The notes under the pieces are model-generated. The model searched no databases, was not told the origin of the DNA, and saw nothing but the letters and a program-made list of their open reading frames with translations. From positions 682,001-746,000 of the forward strand of contig CANTUR010000425.1 in NCBI GenBank assembly GCA_947683625.1: a stretch of DNA of 64,000 nucleotides, in the 5' to 3' direction. This DNA is from Mallotus nudiflorus. Lineage: Eukaryota > Streptophyta > Magnoliopsida > Malpighiales > Euphorbiaceae. A program made the position numbers and the translations under genes. How positions within the stretch are numbered: position 1 is the first letter of the stretch; each line of letters starts with the position of its first letter. Shown here in pieces: positions 11,762-22,359 of the stretch.

Positions 11762-12790
11762 TGATGAGTGTGAAAAATGTATTTTATTAAGTAATCTTTG
11801 TCTTAGGAAAAATTCAATTTCAGTTAAGTTTATGTTTCTTTTATTCATTTTTTATTTAGTTGAGTACTTACTGCATGTCTTGTGTGTGTATTTATTTTTG
11901 CGTATTAGTTGGTTTATTTTTGGTTGATTTTTATGTATTTAGGGAAGTCAAAGAATAGTAGAGGAAGGTTATATAGAAGTCGTGAGCACTTGAAGCGAGC
12001 CTAAAAAGCAATGGAGATCAATATGCTGAAATGCTGAAAAAATGATGTGCACAGCCATGCGCATTTTGCACACGGTCGTGCAACCTAATGATTAGGAAAG
12101 TTAGAGGCAAATTTAATTGCTAACTCATGAAGGACAAGAGGGAGATATCACACGGATGTAACCTTAGGGCTAGTAATTAGGGTTTTATAAAAGGGTAGCC
12201 ACCAGAAACAAGAGAGGATTATTCTTTTTTTATCATCACTTTTTGGAGATACAATTTTTCTTAGAGCAGTTTTGAGAAAATAAGGATTTTTTCTTGCTTA
12301 TGTTAGTTTGGAGATTGAAGAATAAAAATTGAAGAACATCAAGCTTCCTATTTAACAGGGGGTTTATTTTATTCAATTGTTTTTATTCATTCTTAATTTT
12401 AATTCAATGATGATGTTTATTTTCTATTATTATTCCTCTTTATTTCTTAAAATTAACATGTGTAGCTAAATTCTTAGTTAGGGTTCTTATTGCTATTCAA
12501 CCATGGGCTAATCACAATTAAGCTTAAGCCATTAACCTAGATCCTTTGGTTGTTATTGAACTTAATGTCTTTTTAGGACTGATCACCCTTTGATTGAATA
12601 TACACAATAAAACTTAATCGAGAGATGGGTTGTATTGGATTTAAAAAATAACCTGTTAGATGCTTTCTTAGTTTAGAAACACTTAAGCAACACTTAGGCT
12701 CTTGTCTTACCAAAATCTGAAACTCTAAAGTTACTAAAAATTATAAAAATGCCACTAATGTAATTTTTCATAATTTTCCATAAACCGAAT
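11762..12790 (+). mobile_element. Athila-like LTR, probably truncated at its 3' end
   Basis: It starts TGATGAGTGTG directly after a polypurine tract. It contains the palindrome at 12049-12081 and a TATA box, TATAAAAG (12186-12193), followed by an A/T-rich leader. No TG...CA end or primer site is clear before pol-like sequence begins near 12820, so the 3' boundary is approximate and the LTR has probably been joined to a pol fragment of another copy. Confidence 0.45.
12049..12081. repeat. Second copy of the 33-nt palindrome
   Basis: Arms GCACAGCCATGCGCA and TGCACACGGTCGTGC enclose loop TTT, with four mismatches. It lies about 105 bp upstream of the LTR TATA box. The sequence differs from the copy at 2714 mostly by transitions. 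Confidence 0.65.
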
Positions 12791-12819
12791 TGCTTATTCT
12801 TCGATGCTCACATCAATGC

Positions 12820-14640
12820 TTCTTTTTTATTCAATGATGATTATTTAAATGCTTTTAACAAGTTAAAGGAAGCATTGGTTCCAATTATTTCCGAATTGGG
12901 CACTTCCTTTTGAGACCATGTGCGATGCAAGTGACCACGCTATAGGGGCGGTGCTTAGTCAAAGGAAAGGCAACAAGCTTCATGTTATATACTATAAAAG
13001 TAGAACTCATGTAGAGGCTTAATTGAACTATAACATAACCAAGAATGAGATGCCTGCAGTGGTTTTTGCTATTGATAAATTCATATTATACTTACTTGGT
13101 TCAAATGTTATTATTTTCACTGATCATGCAGCATTAAAATATCTCTTAGCCAAGAAGGATGCAAAACCATGTCTTATTCATTGGGTGTTACTTTTATAAG
13201 AGTTTAACTTAGAGATCAAGGACAATAAAGGTTTTGAGAATGTTGTAGCTCACCATTTGTCTAGTTTAGAGGGTTATGAATAACTTAAGTAAGAAGAGGA
13301 TATAAATGATGAATTTCCTTATGCTTTGTTGCTAGCACTTTTAACATTTTAGTATTCCATGGTTTGCAGACATCACTAATTACTTAGCATATGGAGTGTT
13401 ATTGTAAGAATTTTCCTATCAACAAATGAAACATTTCCTTTATGAGGTGAAACATTAGCTATGGGAGAATAAATTTCTCTACAAGATTTGTGGGGATGGG
13501 CTAATTAGGAGGTGTGTTCCTGAAATTGAAATATTGGAAATTTTATCTTATTGTCATGATTCTGCATATAGTGGACATTTTGGAGCAACAAAAATGCTGT
13601 AAAGGTTTTGGAAAGTGGGTTTTTCTGGCCTACTTTATTCAAATATACCAAGGAGTATGTGGAACACTGTAATAAATGTCAAAGACATGGGAATATCTTT
13701 AAAAGGAATGAAATGCCACTCACTTCAATTCAAGAAATGAAGATTTTTTACGTATGGGGATTGGATTTTATAGGTCCCTTTCTATCATCTTTTAGGAACC
13801 AATATATCTTGGTTGGGGTAGACTATATGTCTAAGTGGGTGGAAGTTATTCCTTCAGCTACAAATGATGCTAAAGTGGTAATAATATTTTTAAGAAATTA
13901 TTCAATAGATTTAGAGTACCTCGAGCTATGATTAGTGATGGAGGCTTACACTTTTGCAATAAGTAGTTTGAGTTATTGCTCAAGAGGTATGAAGTTCACC
14001 ATAGAGTTGATGCCCCATATCACCCTCAAACCAGCAATCAAGTTGAGGTCACTAATAGGGAGATAAATAAGATTTTAGAGAAAATAGTGGGTTCTTCGAG
14101 GAAAGATTGGGCATCCAAGTTGGATAATGCTCCATGGGCATATTGTACAACATATAAAATTCTCATTGGTATGTCTCTTTACTGATTAGTTTTTGGGAAA
14201 GCTTGTCATTTACTGGTGGAGCTTCAATATAGAGCTTATTGGGCCATTAAGATATTGAACTTTGACATGAAAGTCACCGGTGAAAGATATATGTTATAGC
14301 TCAATGAGATGGATAAGCTTTAATTTTAAGCATATGAAAACACCAAGCTCTTCAAGGAGAAAACAAAACAGTGACATGATGCTTATATTCTTAAGAAGGA
14401 ATTCAAAGTTGGTGATCTCATTCTTTTATTCAATTCTAGAAAAAAGTTGTTTACGGGAAAATTAAGATCGAGGTGGAGTGGTCCATTCAAGGTGCAACAA
14501 GTTTTCTCTCACGGTGCACTTGAACTCATAAATTTAGAAGGAGAGATTTTCAAGTGAATGGTTAAAGGTGCAAGGTGTATCGAGGAGGACTACTACCCAA
14601 GGAGAAGGATACTCTCTTCCTTCATTAACCCCAATGAAAA
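12820..14640 (+). pseudogene. Athila-type pol remnant: RNase H and integrase
   Basis: The translation is recoverable only by changing frame several times. After the RT end (YLNAFNKLKEALVP, about 12843) comes RNase H at 12890-13285: CDASDHAIGAVLSQRK carries the first Asp, ITKNEMPAVVFAIDKF the Glu, and IIFTDHAALKYL the next Asp. The last catalytic Asp appears as His in VAHHLS. Integrase follows: the zinc region SAYSGHFG...CNKCQRHG (13560-13685), the core VWGLDFIGPF (13750-13780), ISDGG (about 13932) and a Glu in NQVEVTNREINKILEK (about 14035-14080). Stops and frameshifts occur throughout, and the RT core is missing. The order RNase H-integrase without a chromodomain, and the wording of the integrase, fit Athila. 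This copy cannot transpose by itself. Confidence 0.75.
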
Positions 14641-15923
14641 ATTCTAATTTTGGTCATGCTAAAGACCCAAAAATTAGCATTTTATATTGTTTATTATTTT
14701 CTTTCATCATTTTATTTTATTTTATTCATTGCTAATTTTTGTCTTTTAAATTTAAGTTATTTAAAAAAATAAAAAAAAAAAGAAGAAAAAATAATAAAAA
14801 AAATTTACAATTAAGTGCTATGAATTTCTTGTAGGTGCAAAATTCGGTCACCATCACGATTGAAGTCATATCATGACAACACCGTCAACCATTAGGGGAG
14901 TTTTTTACTTTCTTCATTTAGTTATTTTTTAATTTTCTTTTTGGTGTTTATTTGTTTTATGTGTCACGTTTGCAATTCACATGGGGGGCAATGTGAATTT
15001 TAAGTGTTAGGGGGGGTGCATTTTATATAGGCATGGCATTTTGGGTCATTGAAAATTCATGTGTTTTATTTTTTATGTGTTTTATTTTATTTCTGCATCA
15101 TGTTCATGCATAGGGTAGGAATATGATCAATTTTTCCATAACTTTGATGCTTGCAACTTATCAATCTCGTGAGCTTAACACATTGGTATAGTTTTCTTGA
15201 TTAATTAATTTGCTTTAAGGTTTTTAAGCATTATGAGCAATCTGTGGTTAAGGACATATTTTTACACTTTAATGAATCTTATGCTTACTCTCTTTTTGAA
15301 TGTGTAGATGTGCTTAATTTAAGAGGAATTAGAGAAATAATGGGTCAAATAGCTTGAGTTATTGGAATTGCTTGGAATTGATACTTAATTTTAAAAAAAT
15401 AAATATCAAATAAAAAAATAAATAAAATAAAATTTTATTGTAGAAGGGAGCTGAAATCTCTTATTCAAACTTATAGATGTTCCTTTACTTTAATTCTCTT
15501 CAAAGAGTATATGTATCCTAAAAGGAACTTTCAAAGGGTTCCATGCTAAATAGTGCAGGAAAGGCGGGGGAATGTTTGATGAATGGAATGTCCACAAACA
15601 AATTTATAAAAATAAAAAAAAATTGTGTCTTATTAAAGGTAATTCTAGTACAAAATGTTGTCTAGCTTGTTTTTCTTCTTTGTGAATTTTGCTTTGTGTA
15701 CGTTTGTATATTTAACGAGAGAGTTTGCTATCCACTTGGTAATCTTTATATATATTCTTGATCATGAGTTGCTTATTCTTTATTTACAATTTAAATCTTA
15801 TATTGAGTGGAGATTTTGTTAATCGGTCAAGTTAAAATTGATTAATATGTTGAGTTCGTGTTGTTAATACGTATTGTTTAATTTTCTTGCTTGAGGACAA
15901 GTAAGAAGGTAAGTAGGGGTATT
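14641..15923 (+). other. Non-coding 3' region of the Athila-like unit
   Basis: No gene is seen. It contains an A-rich tract (14762-14808), two G-run motifs (GGGGGGCAATGTGAA near 14981 and GTTAGGGGGGG near 15008), blocks shared with 7855-7960 and 11380-11450, and a final purine tract AAGTAGGGGTATT (15911-15923) before the next LTR. Confidence 0.45.
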
Positions 15924-16521
15924 TGATTATAAGTTAAGTGTAGTAGTTTTTTAGGTTGATTTATGCATGTTTATGGTGTTTATTGTTATATTTTTATTAG
16001 AATTCTTATTTTATTTTATTAAATTTTTATTTTCATTTATCAATTTTTACTATCATTTATTTTTTTATGTAATTTGTTTTTATTTTTATGCTTTAAAATT
16101 TTTAATCAATTTAATAAGTGTGTTTGAGGTTCAATAAGGAAATAATGAATTCAACTTTGTCTTTGTAGGACCAACCATTTGTACCAACAAGATGAGAAAT
16201 CATGTCAAAAAGGGGCTGCATACCTATAAAAGAAGAAGTCAGCACCGAATTTGGTGCTAACAAATTGCTAAAGATGGGTTGAAAAATAGTCATCATTCAT
16301 GACTATTTAAAAGTCATTTGCTCTACCATTTGAAGAAAATAAGCAACATATAAGCTTGAAAAAGAATTAAAGTAAAAAATGCGGTGCCTATTATTGAAAA
16401 GTTTGACATTTGATTTTAGTTCTGTTGAAAAGATTGACATTTGGTTTTGTTTTTTTTAGCATAAGAAATGGCTATATAAAGTCATGCAATTGGCCATTTG
16501 AAATAAAACATATATAAAAAG
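15924..16521 (+). mobile_element. Athila-like LTR, left part
   Basis: It starts TGATTATAAG right after a purine-rich tract. It is cut at 16521 by the Tekay-like element and continues at 48521. The last five bases (AAAAG, 16517-16521) are the left copy of that element's target duplication. A TATA-like CTATAAAAG lies at 16225-16233. Confidence 0.5.
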
Positions 16522-16717
16522 TGTAATGATCCGATATTTTAAATAATATAAAATTATTTTGAGATTTACAGTATTAATAAAATTTAAAATTTTATTTATA
16601 TATTATCATGAGTTGTGTAAATTATCCATTTATTTTATTCTAAGTATTTTATTTATGTAAAATGATTAGTTTGTGAGTTTTATTATTTAAAGTATTAAAA
16701 TCAATTTTCATTGCTAA

Positions 16718-16718
<1 letters not shown>

Positions 16719-16778
<60 letters not shown>
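16719..16778 (+). repeat. ATT microsatellite in the 5' LTR
   Basis: About 20 tandem TTA/ATT units stand at the same place as the microsatellite at 25990-26053 in the 3' LTR. The two tracts have diverged in length and purity. Confidence 0.9.
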
Positions 16779-16900
16779 GCATGCATGTGTTATTTTTATT
16801 TTATTACTATTATGCATGTGATAGTTAGTGTGTTGTGTTGTGTTTATGTGTAGTATATATATATATGTGTATGTGTGTGTGAAAAGTGTAAAGTTAAAGT

Positions 16901-16934
<34 letters not shown>

Positions 16935-18426
16935 TAAAAAAGCTAATAAAAAAGTGGTCTTTTTCTTCCTTCCCTTTTATATTTTCTTTTCTTCTTCACC
17001 ATCTTCTTTCCTCACCCGACGTCGACCAGCAACCTTCACTGTGGCACCCACCACGCCAGAGCCACCACCATTACCTTCCCTTCTTCCCCCTTCCTATCCG
17101 TCTCCTGGAAGCCGTTTAGAGTCGCCAGAAAATGCAACAAGCTGTGAAAGACTCTATTGAAGCCGATGACATTTCCGGTTAAGAGAGCTCTCTACTCCGG
17201 TCTCTTTTGGAAGCTCTTAATCCGGTGAAGCTATATCTAAGCTTGGTTTGAGCTTAAACCAACTCATTTGTGAGTTTTATTCATTTTTAGTTTATGTCCA
17301 TTTAAGGTTTTGAATTTTTTTGGGTTGATTATGTTTGATCCATGGTTTTTCTCTTTGGTAATGTTGATTAGAGTAGCTCAATCTACTTAAATATATTTTT
17401 TGAATTAATTTGAATAATGGGTATTTTTGAATATTTTAATATTAAAAATGGATTTTTGACAATTATGTTATTTAATTATTTTGAATGGAAATTTGGTTAA
17501 ATTAGTATTTTTAATTTAAGTTAGTAATTTTAGTAGTGCTAAAATAATTTTTGTTGAATTTATATAATTTTTGAGAAATTATTAAATATTATGTGATTTT
17601 TGGATATATAGGTTAATTGTGTGTTTTTATTGAAAATATAGTTAAATAATATGTTTCAAATGATTTTAGAATTTTATATGGTACTAAAATAATTTTTACA
17701 AATTATTTACTATTTTTAACTAATTAATACTAATTTTTGAAAATTATATTCAAATAATATATTATTTACTATTTGATGATTAAATGGATTTTTAATTACT
17801 TTTTTTTATATATCTAAGCTATTTGAGTATATAAAAGTGAATTTTACTTTTATATGTTGAATTATTGAAAATTTGGATTTTTATTAATATTATATTATTA
17901 TTTGAGATTTTATTTAATTATTGTGAAAATAATTATATTTAGTGATTTAATGTTTAAATATATTACATTTGGTATTTTATGGATATTTATGGAATTTAAT
18001 GATTTTTAATATATTTATTATTTTATATTGATTATTGGTGAATACCTCGATTGAGAATTTGTGCAGTTTGGGGTCCCAACCCGAGGTGTTGAGCTTTGTG
18101 AATTAGAAGTGCGTTTTTCTTATAGGATCAACTCTACTTTTCAGTAAAGAGATGTTCGTTTTACATAGGAGACTTTGCTAATTTTTTGATAGAATTCTTG
18201 TAAAACGTGATGTCGAGTCGATCTTAAGTCTTTATGTTTTGACTGGATTTTAAATTCCTAAATCAAGTCTTTCTTTAGAATTCTTAGAAGTATAAGTTAG
18301 AATATATTCTAATTTTTATGATTATTTATTTTCTAGCTGTGCCGAGACCAAGGCCTATCGGACCAGGCCTGTCAAGTTAGTCTCGAGGAGTGAAAACTTA
18401 TAAGTTATTATTCTATATATGCATTG

Positions 18427-19757
18427 TGTTGACCATTTGCATTATCAAATTCCTAATTTTGGAATTTGACAAATAATTTTGATACTAATAATTTCAACTA
18501 AGTGTGTAGGGAATTATCTACCAAACATATACCAAGCATATACATTTTTGGATGAATAGTGACTTTTCGGCCTAATTCGACGTCTGAGATTTAAAAAGGC
18601 TTTTGACATCTTTAGAGCCCTTAAATGAGAAAATGATATTCTTAACTTTTTAAGTAGACATCCTAAGCTTTCTAAATTGAGTTTACTTATAAAAATTTGA
18701 GCTCATTTGGGTATGAAAATCTTAAGTCGAAGTTAGTATATGTAGTTTGCATTTCAGATTTAGTATGTCTTAGTATTTCATAAATATCTTGATCTACCAA
18801 TGTTCAATTAAGGTGATTTAAAGTGATATAGAAATATAAGACAATTATCTACAAATTTATGAAGAAAGTTAAGGCTGATTAGATCGTCTTCAGTCTCGTT
18901 CATGAGCATCTCACGAGCCGATCACTAGCTATCCTCTTTTTTTGGTGTTCTTATTGAGGAAAAGGGTTGCGCTGCTCATGAGATAGAGTCACAAGCATTT
19001 TTGCTCATAGGCTGCTTGTAAGGGCAGTACTATTAGCCTTTAATGAAAATATTTGAATCCAACAGATATATTCTTGCCCCTCACGAGCTAAGGCATGACC
19101 CTCACGAGCACTGTTCACTTGTGACCGTCATTTTGATAGCTTTAAGTCCAAGATTGATTCAAAAACAAATATAGATGTTGGAGACATGTTTGATACATCC
19201 AAAAACTATATTTTTGAGCATTTTTCTATATAAACACTCCTTAGAATTCAATTGAAAGTTTAATAAATTTATTTATTATTCATTATCTCTTAAGCATTCA
19301 ATTGAACTCTAAAAATTCTCTTAAACAATTTTGTTGTATAAACTCTTGTAAGAGTTGGTTGTGTGTTAGAAATAAAATTTCTCTTCATCTTAAATCTTGA
19401 GATAGATTAGAAAGGAAGTGAGATTTATTTCTAAAGGAATTCGTTTAAGTGTTGTCCATTGAAACACTTGGGATTTGGTTTTTGAGTAAGCCTTGAAATC
19501 TCAAGTTGTAAGGTTGTAAGAGTGAGCCATAAAACTATTGTGTATTCTCAATCTTATGAATAAGATTGTGGGTGATTAAAAATCCTAACTTAAGGATAAG
19601 TTAGGTGGAGATGTAGGATTGTTATTAAATCCGAACTCCTTAAATATTTGTGTTATTCATTCTTCCTTCTCAACTCTTACTCAATTCTTGCAAAGAATTC
19701 CTTTAATTTTCTTTTTTTTTTATTGTCCTATTCACCCCCCCTTCTAGGACTCTTTCA
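18427..19757 (+). mobile_element. Solo Sirevirus-type LTR inside the Tekay 5' LTR
   Basis: The 1331-bp LTR starts TGTTGACCATTTGC and ends GGACTCTTTCA, with the perfect duplication CATTG at 18422-18426 and 19758-19762. The uninterrupted target can be read in the 3' LTR at 45490-45500. It is related along its length to the LTRs of the Sirevirus at 26398-44335 but more distant from them than they are from each other. It contains several short TCACGAGC / GCTCATGAG motifs at 18895-19120. Confidence 0.87.
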
Positions 19758-20821
19758 CATTGCATATAGGATGCATGATTAATGATTTTCACATTTTCAT
19801 TATATGTTTAAATATGATTTATTTTATTAAATGATTTGGTATACTTTTGGTTTATATTTGGTATATTAGTGGTATATTATCTTTTAATGATGTACTTTAT
19901 TATTTCCAATATATATACATGATTTTATATTAAGCATATCGATAAAACGTGCTACCTAGTGGGCCGCACTAGGACCGTTTACGTACCGATGCGATAGATT
20001 TTAGGGTTAAGTTATAAAATCACTTGAGGTGATATATGATTAATCAATTATTAAGAATTAATGTGATTGACTAGTGTGATTGCGGGAGCTCAATTGACCT
20101 AGTGTCTTAGGGCCAATGACACTGACAGTAAGACTGCGGGAGCTCAGTTAACTTAGTGTTTCTGGGCCAATCTACTGTCCAAAATGGAATAAGAGAATTA
20201 CTTTGGAATTAAGTGAGCTTGATGGCTAGTGAGATATTTTAATTGAGGTTGTGAATATTAAGGTTCTATTTGATCCTTCAATTAAATAAATATTTTCTGC
20301 ATTTATATATATAAAAGCAGAGTTTAGCATCTGTGTGAAATGCTTATATATGTATATTATTATATTGATGCCTGACTGTATATGATTTAGATTGAATGTA
20401 TATATATTATAATAATTCACTCAGTGAGGTCTGACTCCCCTTAATATTTTTTTCTAAGGAGATTCCTCATTGTCAAACCTCAGTAGTAGACCTCTACATC
20501 GGACTTCTTCAGTCTCGACTAGATTATGTAATTTATTTATCTGAACTTTTACTATATTCTAGAAAACTGCAGTAGTAGTATATTGTATCTGTAGAATGTT
20601 ATTTTTGTAAGAGATCTATCTCTAAATATTGTATGAATATATTTTTATTTTATGAAATGACATTTAAGTATTTATTTTTATATCGATTTAAGTTTTAATT
20701 TTGACATATTTATTTATTACATGTTTTTTTCTTAGTTTAAGGCTTACTACGGGTTCCGGATTCGAAAGAATTCCCATTCCCTAGCGTCGGTCATAACTCC
20801 CGATTCGGGTCATGACAAAGT

Positions 20822-20834
20822 TAGTATCAGAGCC
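20822..20834 (+). other. Primer-binding site of the Tekay-like element
   Basis: TAGTATCAGAGCC lies four bases downstream of the 5' LTR end. It differs by one base from the usual TGGTATCAGAGCC, which is complementary to the 3' end of plant initiator Met-tRNA. Confidence 0.8.
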
Positions 20835-21009
20835 TAGGTTATTAGTGTTGTGCCTAGGTTTTTAGAGTTGTGTTTTCTTTGAAACTTCTACAATTAATTA
20901 AGTTCAATCATTTCTTCGATAAGTTTTCCTTGATTTAGTTTTCCACGTAATCATTAGGTTATTTGTTTTTTGTCTGTTATTTGAATTCCTATGCCTTTTT
21001 CTTTTCAGA

Positions 21010-22150
21010 ATAAGGAGGCGAGCATGTGTCGCTTCACCGGTCGTTGAGGCTGAGGATGATGAGTCCTTTTAGGATGAGGTTTTACCTCTTGAGCCGTCAG
21101 CTAGGCACAAAGGTCGAGGTAGAGGTAGACCTCGAGGAGCGGTAGGTCGTAGTAGGCAAAGAGAGCTACAGGATAGGGAACCTATAGAGCCAGAGTATGA
21201 GGAAGCTGTTATACCTCTAATTGCACTGTCGTTACAGCCTGTCTATCAGTAGCGTATGTCTAACCCTGAGGTAGCACTGTTTTATACCAGATTTGGTAGG
21301 ATAGCCTTTGATAGGACGTCAGATTTGTTAGACTTTCTGCACACTATTGAGATGAGGACTCGGACTGCTCACACTGAGTACCAGCGGATCATGATTATTG
21401 AGCTGCCTGTAGAGGGACCAGCCCTGGATTGGTTCGTCTAGATGATTTAATCGTACATGACGATGATGACTTAGGCATAATTTAGAGAGAGATTTATGAG
21501 ATTCTACCCAGAGCCACTCCGGATGAGTTACAGACTTTGATGACCAACATTACTAGAGGTGATAGATCTATTGAGGACTACACTAGAGAGTTTCTCCGAC
21601 TTGGCAAATATGCAGAGGATTTGATGTGAGACTAGTATTTTTCTATCATGATTTACATCACTAGTTTAGGTTCTGCATTTGTTGGGATGCCTACTATGGG
21701 CCTTACTCTAGAGTCAGTGATAGAGTTGGCCAAGGAGATAGAGTTGAGACTATTCAGGCAAGGAGCTATGCCTAACTACTATTAGTTGGGTGTTCAGTCA
21801 GGAGGATTCCAGACTACTCCATATTCAACTTTCCATATTGGTTCCAGTAGTCAGTAGAAAGGCTCTATACAACAGAGTCAGAGGCAGCAGCAAAGAGTAT
21901 ATAGGAGTAGTAAACATGGTCATGCTGGACCTCGTAGACCTATCAGATTTAGGTCAGGTGCTTCTAGTAGTAGCAGTGGTCGGAGTTCAAGTTATGGCAG
22001 TACAGGATCACCAGCCAGCGCCTGTTAGACTTGTGGTAGAGTCCATCAAAGACCCTGTTATTTGGCATTACTGATATGTTTTCGATGCGAGAAGATAGGG
22101 CATTTTGCTAGATCATGCCCATATTTTGGTTTATAGCCATAATAGTTTCT
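21010..22150 (+). pseudogene. gag remnant of the Tekay-like element
   Basis: The sequence is readable in pieces of different frames. There is an Arg/Gly-rich segment (GRGRGRPRGAVGRSR, near 21115-21160) and the capsid-like part at 21256-21441 (FLHTIEMRTR, GPALDWF). A zinc knuckle at 22077-22118 reads CFRCEKIGHFARSC, an intact C-x2-C-x4-H-x4-C, and a Cys-rich stretch stands just before it. Several stops (for example at 21439-21441) and frameshifts make it non-functional. Gag would form the particle and bind element RNA. Confidence 0.7.
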
Positions 22151-22359
22151 ACAACAGTCGATTGCTAGTGCAGCACCAGCTCTTTTTCAGTTGCCTCTAG
22201 CCTAGTATTTGAGTTTAACTCAGATTGTTTCCCAGCAGGGTCGTGGTAGAGGTACCAGAGGAGGTGTCAAAGGTTTTGGCTAGGCTTCCACCAGTTAGCA
22301 AGGAGGTCGAGGTCAGGCTAGAGTTTTCCACCTCACTCAATAGGATGCTCAGGCATCTA

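Larger units (their letters stand above)
16522..20817 (+). repeat. 5' LTR of the Tekay-like element
   Basis: It is 4296 bp long, or about 2960 bp without the nested Sirevirus LTR. It has an ATT microsatellite (16719-16778), a TA run near 16900-16928, a GC-rich block (17030-17200), the stem CGTTTTAC/GTAAAACG (18157-18207) and the promoter-distal hairpin region at 20425-20485. The ends match the 3' LTR at 25793 and 48515. Confidence 0.85.
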
